A program made the position numbers and the translations under genes. Shown piece after piece: positions 12,428 through 23,637 of a DNA stretch of 64,000 nt (position 1 is the first letter of the stretch; every line of letters starts with the position of its first letter). The DNA comes from Gordionus sp. m RMFG-2023. Taxonomy: Eukaryota; Nematomorpha; Gordioida; Chordodea; Parachordodidae. The DNA is taken from contig NC_088775.1 in the NCBI RefSeq assembly GCF_954871325.1, forward strand, positions 3,831,475 to 3,895,474, written 5' to 3'. The notes under the pieces are model-generated. The model was not told the origin of the DNA. It saw only the letters and a list, made by a program, of their open reading frames with translations, and searched no databases.

Positions 12428-13387
12428 GGATCCTTTATAATTGAAGTTTTCCTTAATTAAGGTATTATAATAATCATTGATTTTCCAATAAATTTTATTT
12501 AATATATTAATATATTCCTTAGCCAAAAAAAATAATAAAATTAAATTAAATAATCCCTTACCCTATATAAGGTTATTAAAAAATGTGATGTAAATAATTT
12601 TGTAATATCGACATTTTTTTTTTCGCGCTGAATTTCGTGAAAAAGACCTTGAAACGGAGAGAGAAAAAAAAAATACATGCGAAATGTCGAGAAAAAATAC
12701 GATATTTCATAATAAGTTTATGTGTCCTCTAGGAAAATCCCTTTTTTTAAAAAAAAATATATAAAAAATTGTAATCTTTGGAATTAATTTATTATTTTAT
12801 AAGTATTTTTTATGAATCGCAAAAATCAATATATTTTTTTTTTGCCGGAGAAGCTAAATAAAATTGTATAATTAATTTTTTAATATACAAGAAAGGAATA
12901 AATACGCGGGTAATTATCCTTTCGCAGAAATGGAGGGGGCGGGGCGAATTAAACGCCTGGCAGAGGATTTGAAAAATGGTTCATCACTGAAGCGTGTTTT
13001 ATGGCGGTTTATAAAAGGAAGTTACAAGATACGGTAGATTTAGCTGTGTCGTTGGAATATTCTGTCCACTGACATAATCGCTGTGAGAAGTTTATAATGG
13101 ACCCGATTCAAAGATCGCCCAATAAAGTTGATAAGATTTTTTAGTAGTCACGTGTTTTCCTAAGATAATACACTGGCATTTACTTATCGAACGAATAAGA
13201 AGAAAAATTTCTAACCGTCAAATTTTTTTCAGGGGAGGGGCAGATGGTGAGGGTTTATTTAAGAAATAAAAATTTGATCTATATACCAGCTGATTATGTT
13301 GTATATGTTGGCACGAGAATTGACTGGCTCTTAAATTTAATTACGATTCACATTGATAAAATAATAATTTTGTTGTCTTATTTTCAG

Positions 13388-13439
13388 GCGCTAAAGGATA
13401 TTTGTCCGCGTCATTGGACATCGACAAAAATGTTAACAG
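13388..13439 (+). CDS. Candidate short exon, gene unknown
   Basis: Fifty-two bases between a good acceptor (TTATTTTCAG) and donor (AACAG|GTTTTT) are CpG-rich, unlike the surroundings, and read AKGYLSASLDIDKNVNR in one frame (or ALKDICPRHWTSTKM in another). A second GC-richer patch at about 12929-13145 just upstream also looks coding-like (for example QDTVDLAVSLEYSV) but is broken by a stop in that frame. I cannot link either to a family or to the dynein light chain downstream. They may be 5' exons of an unrecognised + strand gene or old coding debris. Confidence 0.25.
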
Positions 13440-16038
13440 GTTTTTCTATTTTCTTATCGAAATTGAAGAAATTTTTATATTTTGATCTATTAATTTTTCG
13501 ATTCGTAAATGATAAAAAAAAACTGTTCTATCTGCGTTTTTTTTTGGTAAACGTGATTGGGGTGCTGGGAGGAGGGGGGGGGGGTGTATGAAAGAATATG
13601 GATCCCTGCTCTAATTACAACTCACATCTTTCATCTTTTTAATATTGGTTATTGAAATATTAATAAATAATAAAAATGTCATTTTTTATCTGACATTGTT
13701 CTTATTAACAATCAATTATTTATTATTTTTAAAATATAATGTGAATATTATTTACTTAACCTAATATATAAAAATTAATTAACTTTTCAAATACTTTGAT
13801 TTTTTTTTCCAGTATATATAAGAAAAATTTCTTTTCACTTTTCATTTCATCATAAATAATTGACAGATTTTAAGATTTTCTAATTTATTTATGATCATAA
13901 ATAATAACTATTGAGTAATTTTTTTTTTATCTCAAATGAATATATGGGTGAATGAATCAAAATGAGTAAATTTATCGATTACGTGTGGGTTTATCATGTG
14001 ATCTATTTATGAGTGAATAACGATCTGCAGATAATTTCCGATCCCCTCATTTTTATTGGTCTCCTCATATTTTTTTTTGAACCAATGAAAATGAAGCAAA
14101 TTTTTGACGGCAGTTTTAAAATCAATAATTTTATCCAAGAAGACAAAAAATCAAATTCGAAATGGGATTTTTGTTTTTATTTTTTAATATAAATTTATAA
14201 GATTTGACCTTTTATCTCGCGTATATCAAATATTTTAGTTTAGATAAAGAAATGCATATTTATTACATATTTATATATATATATATATCATAGTGTCAAC
14301 TCTAAAAGAAATAGCATAATCGCGAAAAGTCTAGCTTTTGGTAAGATAAGAAAAGTAGAGAACGACAACTTCTCCCCCCCCCCTTACTTTTCCATTTGTG
14401 AAATATCATGAGGAAATGGGAAATTCATATTAATTTTGATAGCAAAATAAATGAATTTTGATAAGCAAAAAAATAATTTTTGATAAATTTTTAAAAAATA
14501 AGTTCCCGTATTTTTTTTTTGAAGTTTAAAAAAATAAAAATTTTATAAAAGATTTTTTTTAAAAAAATTTTGTTCACGCTTCGATTCAAACCATATTTTT
14601 ATTTTATAAACGAACAAATTATAATTCGTTTTTTTCTACTGATTATAATATTTGAAGTTATATAAATGTCTGATTATGAAGATATTTTAACAAATAAAAT
14701 TCATCTTTTTGATAATTAGATTAAAATTTGGAGATTTGGTATGGGGAGGTGGAGGGGAGATTAATATTTGTCTGATAACCTTTTTTTTTCCATCGTCATC
14801 ATCATCGGCTACGATGGAATAGGAGGCCGTTTATTCGGAAACGAATGCGAAGCGAATAGTAAATTATTCGTATTCGTAATTATGCGAATACGGATAGTAA
14901 GCTATTCGATTTGTTATGAAATACAAAAAAAATAATATGTTTTAAATAGAGGTCTGTTCGGCTCGTTTCGCCCGATAAATATTTAAAGAATTCAAACCGC
15001 TCATAGCCCGTACATCGTTTTAAAAAAACTGTTTTTTTAACCCGCCCGTTACACGCCCAATGTTTAAAATCTTTCAGAAAGCTCAGTGTGCATCTCGAAT
15101 TATGAGATAAATGATCTGGCTATTAACACACATGTCCTTACTGAATTCAAACCGGACGTTCTGTTCATCATCAATTTTTCGACAAATAATTGGATTACGA
15201 ATTAATTTAATTGATAAGATAATTAACAGCAACAGGTTTAATTACAATTTCTGAAGAAAAAAATATTCATGAAAAAAAAAGAAACATTAATAAATTTTTT
15301 TTTATTAAACTCTAAAATTATTATCACCTAATTTGCGAAAATCGATAAAAAAAACCGCTGTGCCATGTTAAATTGTTAATTACGCATCGGAACAGATGTT
15401 TTTTAACCAATCACTGTTAGAAGAAGAAAAAAAATATAATAATATAATATTACCTTAATTTTTTTTTTCGAAGTGTTATATTACTTCTTATGCTACACCA
15501 TTAACACTGTCTCTCTCACTCTCCATGAATAACCATATGGCATGAGAAAGTGGTATTTAAATAAATACTAAATATCACTTTCCAGCGGGGTGCAATAAAT
15601 ATCGTACGGTTTCGATGTTGTTATTTTCTACTATCTTGACCACTCCAATTTGAAAATGAGGAAATGATTGAATTAACGATTGAAAAATCAGCTGGTTTTT
15701 CTGCTACGGAAAAAATGTGATATCGTATTTCTCTATTGAATTTTGTTTTCATTTTTTTTCTTATTTAAAATTTTTTGATATAATTAAAAATATTATAGTT
15801 AGATTTAGATAAGATTACTTTTACTAACTTGTAAGATTTAATGAATATTATTATTTTTTTATTTTGTTTAAATGAACGTAATTAAACCCTTGAGAGAATT
15901 TTTATAATGTTTTTGCATTCTATAAAAATATTTAACATTTTTTGTTGAAAATTAAATTACTTTGTTTAGCTCGTTTCTCGAGGATTCATTCGGCGAATAA
16001 TTACTAATCGGAAATAAATTTTGTCCCAACTATTTGTG
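13440..16038. other. Intergenic, A+T-rich, with a hAT fragment at 14947-15063
   Basis: No gene is supported. At 14947 TAGAGGTCTGTTCGGCTCG opens a stretch with CGCCCG words that resembles the TAGAGG hAT end; its right end is degraded. Around 14830-14920, AATTATTCGTATTCG-type words recur. G-runs and C-runs occur at 13571-13586 and 14372-14381. Confidence 0.45.
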
Positions 16039-16380
16039 TAGTTGAACAGCTCCATTTTTTAAAAAACGGGCTAGCCCAATGTTTTAGCTTACCAAAAATT
16101 ATTACGCGATCCTGGTGATTTTGCGCATAGCTGACAGGAATATTTGGACATCTATATCAGAGACCTGCAAAGGTACCATTTGCGCGGCCCAGCCCCGATT
16201 TTATTTTCAGCCCGGTCCGGGTTTTTTTTTAAAAAATTTCCGGCCTAGCCACACCCCGGCTAGTGTACCCGGGCTTACGGCCGGGCCTGCAGGTCTCTGA
16301 TGTATTTTAACCAAATATTGCGCAATATTTGGCTAAAATTCTCATTTAAAATAGGCGAAATCTAGCCGTTTAACAACATT
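16039..16380. mobile_element. MITE family 1 copy containing a nested MITE 3
   Basis: The left end TAGTTGAACAGCTCC and right end TCTAGCCGTTTAACAACATT are diverged family 1 termini. The inner pair TTTTAGCTTACCAAAAATTA and AATATTTGGCTAAAATTCTC is also conserved. The element is split by 16158-16299. Confidence 0.65.
16158..16299. mobile_element. MITE family 3 (CAGAGACCTGCA ends), complete copy
   Basis: A 142-bp GC-rich element. Its ends CAGAGACCTGCA and TGCAGGTCTCTG are perfect inverted repeats, with internal CCCAGCCCCG/CGGGCC arms. Flanking 8-mers ATCTATAT and ATGTATTT agree at 6 of 8. Related ends appear near 6271, 24700, 29945, 44200 and 61190. Confidence 0.75.
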
Positions 16381-17285
16381 CTCGCTATCGGTCGGTTGGA
16401 ATAGGTTAATATAAACGAAATCCCTTCCCTCCCCCTTCAATCTTAAATTTCACTCCGCAGGAGACCGTTCAATATCATAATTGGACTTCTGGGCCCTTTT
16501 TTTCGCGCCCACCACCCGTCTCTTATTTCTGATGGAATCTTCTGGTACCGAAACAAACTATCTTCCTCATCAGTTTGCCAATTTCTACGTGAAAGATTGT
16601 CAGTCACCACAGATTTTCTAGAGAGAACTTAATAGTTTTAGTTTTGACGTGTCCTAATATCGCTTTTAATCTATTCTGCGTTGCGTGTTAACAGGAATAT
16701 TATAAAATACAAGAGGGGGAGGGGATTTATAATTTTTAAATATGCCAATAGGGTAGCTTATGACCTATAGCTTTCGCCCTAATCCGCGGTCGGTTTTTCC
16801 GATCTCCTTCCTATAATCCAGCCCGATGTTCGATGTTTTTCTTAGCCTTTGAATCTCTACCAAAAGCTAAGTATATTTAGAAAACTCTTGAAATGATTAC
16901 AGGGCTCAAGTTTTTTTTAGCAAGTTAGAATTCTATAAATTTTCTTGCCCCCCCCCCTCACAGGGGCGAGCTCGAATTAGGGTTCATGGATTTTATATAT
17001 TTTAGCAGAGATTTTGTTTACAGCAATTTAATCGGAACCGATTGTTCGAACTCACCCCGGGTTCATTCGATGCGTTGCCCATAGATCGGTCTCAATTTGG
17101 TCTGTAATCTCAGAACGTTTAACCAAACAATTTCAAATTTCTGAACCCTATGGGTTCGCTGCCCTGCTTTGCGATTCGCCCTTTTTTTCTTTTCGAATTC
17201 CAATCTTTTCTCCCTCCTAAACCACCCAAACTTACCTTTCGAATATTCTCGAAAGAATTCGAAATTATATTTTTACTATAATAAT
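16381..17285. other. Intergenic, GC-richer than average, no gene recognised
   Basis: CpG-rich sequence without convincing splice sites or protein similarity. An ATG at 16532 opens a short frame (MESSGTETNYLPHQFANFY) followed by a possible donor; it could be a first exon for the dynein light chain by phase, but its sequence does not resemble that family's N-terminus. Confidence 0.35.
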
Positions 17286-17588
17286 TCACACAAATTGAGC
17301 GTTTACGTTTTGCCGCAATTTTTTAATAAAAAAAACGTAACGCATCCCTTGTTTAAATTGAGGTTGCCTTTTTATTAATATCCGTCGATTCTAAATTTTA
17401 AATAAGCTTTTTTAAAAAAAAAGAAAATTTGTCTTGTCTGCCTTCTTATTTCTTTAATTTTCTAAATATTCCTTTTTAATAAGTAAGTTATTTATATTAC
17501 ATTTTATATAATATTACAAAGCGAAGAAAACCTATTTCTCGTTTTTAAAATGGTTGCTAACGCCAAACGGTAATTTTGTGCGCAATAT
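17286..17588. mobile_element. MITE family 2, shorter copy
   Basis: ACACAAATTGAGCGTTTACG at the left and TTTTGTGCGCAATATA at the right, with the family core GTCTGCCTTCTTATTTC in between. Confidence 0.7.
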
Positions 17589-19311
17589 AAGTACTTAAAA
17601 TCATCTTATCTATTTTTTATATATAACAATTCATAATTAAGAAGAAGGTGGGAAGAATTAAATATATAAATGCCCCGGAAATAGAGGTCGAAAATTTTTT
17701 TAAAAAAATTTATTAATTATAATAATTTCTTCTTTTTCTAATTTTTCATATTTAGAAGATTAATTTTTTTTTATCATATTATATACTTTTATTATCATTT
17801 TTATTTGGAACGAAATTTTGCTCGTATTATCTTTCCCCGTGGAAACTAGGGAAGAATGTAATCGTTAAGCTGGATCTAGGAGATTAGGCGCGATCGCGCT
17901 GTCCAAAAAAAACACCAAGACGCGATAAACTTGCCTGGTTTTCGTATCCAACATCTGTTTTTGAGGGCGATATCCTGATTTTAACGTTTTTTTTACTATT
18001 AATCTAGCCTTAATCTTTTTTTTGCATATAAATAAGTGATCAAATTCTAGTGATAACCCTCTTCTAAACAGAAACTAATTTAAGATACGCGTATAAATGG
18101 AGGATTATTCTGATTTTATCATATGTTTTTTTCTCAGCGTACACGTATAACTTATATGGAAAAACCCCTAATCCTTTAAGGCACCAGAATTTAGATGGGA
18201 AGCTACCTACATATGGCTGGGAGGGGGGGGGGGAGGTGGTATCCATATGATACCACTTATTTTTCCAAATATTTCCGTGCCTGAAAGAACACAAAGTTCT
18301 ATATAATCCTATCACCAAACTAATTTGTATTTATAATATGCATCGTGCTATTTTTTTTTATTAGAGATTGGAATGACATGAATTGATCCGTGATACCCTA
18401 TTCTATTTTACCCCCTACTCCTTAATAAAATATTTATGAAAGAAAAAAGACATATATTAGCCCTAATTCTGAGCCGAAATTTTGGACGGGACTAAAAATA
18501 TTTTATCTAGTTATCCGCCAATTTTACCCGAGCCTTTCCGGTCCGGAAATTGTTTTGCCCCATCCACGGATGCCCAGCTCATATTCTTATACCATTTTTT
18601 TTTGTTATTTCAGTTCTCATTTACATAATTCCTTTAGCTTTAACATATTTTTTACAATACTTAGTTTTACGATACGAAATCGAAAATAAATAAATAGTGT
18701 TTTTTTTATTGATTTTTAGGCCTTCAAAATTGTCATTTTTCACCCTTCAACCCCTCTCTAATTCATATATTTTTTTTAATTAATATTTTTTATTCTAAAT
18801 TGCATTTAAATATTTAATTAGTTCCAAAAATCAAGTTTTTTAATCACTTGAATATAAAATTTATTACAAACAAACATAGTCGCAAATTTTTTTATATATT
18901 TATGTATTCCATATGGAGCTAGATATTGAGTAATATCGGGTATAATATTGTTAAAATAATAGAAATTATTTTCGAAAGAAAAAAGGATTTAAATTAATCT
19001 TTACAGGGTATAAAGGTTTTGTCAGGTGTGAAATACATTATACGGGGGAAATGGTCTATTTGAAAACATTTTCTCTTCCAAGTTTTTTACGCGCCAACAC
19101 ATTCACGTAATACTCGCGATTAAAATTTAAAGAGAAAAAAAAATTAATTAACCGTTTTTATTGCTTTTGAAATTCAAAATTTTAACACGTAATTGGCATT
19201 ATCGAAATCCAGGCAACGCCATGTCAGCGGAAACTCATAATATCATTTTTTACTTCCGTTTCCTCTTTTTCAATATAAAAAAGAGTTGTTTTTTTTAAAA
19301 AATTACGAAAG
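17589..19311. other. Upstream region of the dynein light chain gene; first exon not found
   Basis: The N-terminal exon of the Tctex-type gene (about 23 residues, normally containing FVVDEVS-like sequence) should lie upstream of 19312, but I could not find it here. The stretch is A/T-rich with a long G-run at 18220-18236. Confidence 0.4.
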
Positions 19312-20171
19312 GGAGTCGAAAACATAATCGGGGGCAACACCTACCTACCCACGAAAGTCAATCAATGGACGTCCAATGTGGTGGAAACTTGTTTGGCCCG
19401 TTTGACCAAATTGGGAAAACCTTTTAAATATATCGGTAATTTTTTATTTTATTTATTTTAGATCATTAATTTTACGTCCACAGCTGATTCATTTTTTTAA
19501 AATAAATATACCATTTCCGTATTACCCTGCATTCGCGGTTAAAACTGTGAGTGCAGGGTTGCGCTGTGTTTAAAACCACTTTCAAAACATACATATAGTT
19601 ATAAAAACTTTTGCAAATTCTATCTTCGATATGCTAAATATTTAAAATTATTTAAAAAAATCTAGAATTATGTTTTGGACATATTTTTATTTTTAAATTT
19701 AAAATAGCTTATTTATTTATTTTCGGTAAAGTTTTGAGAGTTGGTGAAATTTAATTTAATTTTTTTTTGATATTTAGGATAAAGCATATAAAAAAAATAG
19801 ATAAGTATCATCTGGACTGGGGTTGGAGAGAGGGGGGGGGGTTAAAAAGGATTAGTTCATGATTTAAATAAATGTCAGTTTTTTTTGATATTTTATGATA
19901 AAATTATGTAAAATTATCAAAAAAAAGTCACGTGCGTTATAATGCAAAAAAATGGCGCTGGTTTACATACCGCTAGCTCATGTTACTGGGATAACACTAC
20001 CGATGGTTACCTTTTTTTTAAATATTATTTCTTCCATTATTTTATTTTATTTTTCCTTTTTAACATTATATATTTTTAAATGTGTATTCATTATTGTTAG
20101 GCAGTTGCACCGTGAGATGGGAAAACAAAACCATGTACTGTATCGTCAACGTGTTTGGATTGGCTATTTGA
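19312..20171 (+). CDS. DYNLT1: Dynein light chain Tctex-type 1, last three exons
   Basis: Exons are 19312-19435, 19928-20005 and 20101-20171 (TGA at 20169-20171). Together they encode 90 residues that align throughout with animal DYNLT1 (113 aa): [29 protein letters not shown], then [20 protein letters not shown] and [20 protein letters not shown]. Both inner introns are GT-AG and their phases match (phase 1 and 1). The protein is a homodimeric accessory chain that docks dynein intermediate chain and cargo to cytoplasmic dynein. The two central acceptors end GAAAG and AAAAG rather than a pyrimidine tract. About 23 N-terminal residues are missing because the first exon was not located, so the true 5' boundary lies further left. 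Identity is nearly certain. Confidence 0.95.
19524..19559 (+). other. Perfect hairpin with four-base loop inside a DYNLT1 intron
   Basis: Two 16-base arms (starting ACCCTGCATTCG and ending GAGTGCAGGGT) around TAAA. As + strand RNA every pair forms, three of them as G-U wobbles; on the other strand those would be A-C mismatches. It lies 89 bases after the exon ending at 19435. It is too short for a canonical microRNA precursor. It could be a MITE core or a structural element. Confidence 0.5.
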
Positions 20172-23100
20172 ACGCACGCATCAATCACAATATATATAAC
20201 AAACTATAATTAGAATTTTATAAGGTAATATTCATATCCAACAAATTCGGCCTTAAAGCAGTTTTATCAAATTAAGACGGGATTTCCCTATTAATTATAC
20301 CATTATCCTCGTTAGAAAGTTCTCTTTAATTTCTCTAATTGGCCTCAGATTTTACGGCGATCATTTCATACATAAATCCTATTTTTTTTTGTAAAATCTA
20401 AATCTCTACATGTTCCCATGTCATATTTAAATGTATATATTGACTCTATATCTATATTCTCAGAGAAGCCATGTTCATTATTTTTCATTATTTATATAAT
20501 TTGAATTTGATGTCGTATTATATCAAAAAAAAAAACCAAAACTGTCTGTGACCGTGAATATAGAGTTTTACGTTATAAATTATTAATATTATCCCGTCAA
20601 ATATAAAGAAATATATTGTTATAATTATATAAAAACCAAAAAATATAAAATCCCAAATTTATCTCGTGATAAATTATACGAATGTTAGCAGCGTCTATAA
20701 AAAGGTCGCAACACCCTCAGATTTACTTCCAACCGCCCTAAATATTTTTCACTCCCCATTGACGATACATGTATGTAAAATGTTCTTACACCCCCCCCCT
20801 CCACTTTCAACTTCCGGACAGGTACACACATATTTTGTGTAAAGGTTGTTGATGATATTTTTTAGGCTAACCTCTTCAGCCATAAGGTAAAATTTGCCCT
20901 AATTTAATGCTATTATTATATATGGCCAATCAATAACTTTTTAGAGTTACAATATAACGTCATTATACATTAAGGGTATGTTAGGAGCAGCATCTATATT
21001 GAACGGGGTGGGGGGGGGGGGGGTTAGGAACATTTTGCATCCAATTTTTTTCAGGGGCCTAGAATTTGAGGGGGTTATGCTTTTATTAGAGTGTTAACTA
21101 TTAAATTTTTAAATGAAATAGGACAAAATATATTGCTATAAAAATTAATACTTTTATTATAGACCTATTATAATGCAATGATATTGCTAAACATCAATCA
21201 AATTTTTATATGGGTCTTAATTTGTGGGGCTTCAGTTAAGGGTAGTATTGTAGGAGGCACCTCGCCAGTCAGTCCATGGGTGTGGGTATGGACCATAATA
21301 GGTTTCGGGAATAAAACGCAAATTATTAGATATAAAAATTGTCACGTAATAAAACTTTATTTAAATTTTATCACTTAGAAAAATTAATTAATTATGAAAA
21401 TATAAGATTATAAACCAAAAAAATATATGAAGATTATAAACATAAAAATCAGTCTCTTTTATAGGGAAAATAAAAAGCGCAATTATAAATTAACATAAAA
21501 TTGTCGTAAAGTAAAAAAAAAATGAACATTTTTGCGACATTTGTGTTAGTTTTATCTTACATAATTAAGGATAAAACCAACCCCTCTATACTTTTCGGAA
21601 CTGTTATTGTACCTCTAGATTTAGGACGATCTTCGAGACTTAAATATCTAATTTATAGCTACTGAGCACCTTTTTTAGGAATTCAAAAATATGAAAAACC
21701 CTTGATTAAGAGAAAACACAAAAACCATATGTTTTACTTTTACTGTAATAAAATCAAACAAAACAGGGGCCTAAAAAACTAATTTCATTTATATGTATTT
21801 AAGGCTAAACAAAAGAGGGACAAAAAAAAGAACTAGTTTAAAATAAAATATGTAAAATTACGGCTGACCCCTTCTAAAATTGTTAAAATGTTCAGGAATC
21901 ATTTAGATAGGTTAAAATAAATAAGAATGCATTTATTTTAGTTTGCTAGCACACCTGGTTCCCGAGATATAGATGAAAAAAAAGAGCCACTTTGGAATCT
22001 GTAAAATTTAAAATATTTATAGTAAAGAAATAAATAATATATTATATTGAAGGTAAAAAAAACCCTAAAAATCTATCAAAAATTTTTAAAAAATTGACGC
22101 CAATTTAAGTTTAATTTTCGGTTTGCCTATATTCTTTACATGTGTTTTAAGCAATAAAGGGAGTATGATTTCGGAAATTTACATTTCCCTTTTATATAGA
22201 CACCTTTTATAAAAATATTTACGATGTCATACCCTTGACGATACTATCGGCTCTTCCGAAATATGCGCCTTAACAAAAAAATTGAAAAAAATAGATGGCG
22301 CTATACGAAACTAAGGATTATGGTTGAAATAAATATTATTCTTAAGGAAAATGAAAATATTGATACGTTTATTAGAAATGTGATATTTCCCAGTTCTACC
22401 CCTCCCCCACCATTTATAAAAAGTTTTGCATTTTTTTAGACCTCATTGCTACTATAGCGAATGACAAGACTTAATATTCAATAAAATTGTATAACAGATG
22501 CATTAAAATGAGTAGTTTATTAGGCATATTGTTTTGAAAAATAAATTGTTCAAATCGAGAGATCTATTTGCATAATATTCTTAAAATGTGCGTTCATAAT
22601 TTTAAATAATTCGACCAACCCATCTACGAGCTATATATTTTAGCTCGCCTGCCTACCAATAACATTAGGGATTTGGAGTGTAAAAATTAAAATTTTATTA
22701 TAAAATTACTTTAAATGAAGATTTAATTAGGATTAGATATAAGAATATATTGCCAAAAATAATTTGTAATCGAGCATTATCAAATTGTTTTTGATTGTGC
22801 TCAATGCCCTGGATCTTCTAATTTAAAGGCCATGATAAGTAAAATATTATATTCAAGTGTTGTCTAATATATTATATACAAGTAATTGATAACTACAGAT
22901 CGTACAAATCATGTAACTATCACTTCCTAATTTTATAGAAACTCCTTTTGAAAAGCTGAAACTATTTCACTCATTTATAGCAACGTAGCTAGCAATATTC
23001 ATGAATTCTTTTAAAATTAATTTTAATGAAGGGGTATATGTCGTTCAAGCCGATTTTGAATTACGCCTTTGTGGTTTAAAATAAATTAGGAATACAAATC

Positions 23101-23637
23101 GCATATAAATCATTTAATTTACGTAATAATAATATCTAAACAATTGCCGTTCATTTATTTGAAAAATATTAAGTCCGTAGCTTAACAAAAATTAAAACCA
23201 AAACTAATATTTAAAAATTTATCACGATTTTAGATCTTAATTCAATCATTCTAAAGATCTATACTAAAATTCCGAAGGAAAAAAATTAACATATAGTTAA
23301 GAAGAGATATTGAACAAGATTTTTTACTAATGATAATAAAGGGGAATATTGGAGAATGTTTTATGTTTTTGGAATTTGAAATTACTTTAATAAAATGATA
23401 AATAAATTATGAAATCAGAGCTAGATGACTAACTATAGATCTAAAATAAAATTCATAATAAATTATATCAGAGTCATATATTATTGAGCCGGGTAATTCA
23501 AACTATGCAAAATACGCAAGATTCGAAAGAAATTATTACTATATTTAATTAAAATAATTATTATTATGAATATGCACTAAAAAAATTCCTCAATTAAGAG
23601 AGGAGTAACATAAAACATATGTTTTATTAATGTTCAA
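20172..23637. other. Intergenic; CAGCGTCTA-type repeat pieces with G/C runs
   Basis: At 20692-20830 and 20984-21180 two pieces begin CAGCGTCTA or CAGCATCTA and contain long C or G runs. The second (TTTTGCATCCAATTTTT..., then AGGACAAAATATATTGCTAT) recurs inverted at 45370-45519. No coding exon is supported. Confidence 0.5.

Noticed and set aside
13244-13591. 115-codon open frame overlapping the candidate exon at 13388
   Set aside because: It includes obvious intron sequence on both sides (A/T-rich, ending in a G-run). Only the 52-bp core looks exonic.
16532-16590. Possible first exon of the dynein light chain (MESSGTETNYLPHQFANFY)
   Set aside because: A phase 0 donor would fit, but the peptide lacks the conserved FVVDEVS-type N-terminal helix, so the link is not supported.
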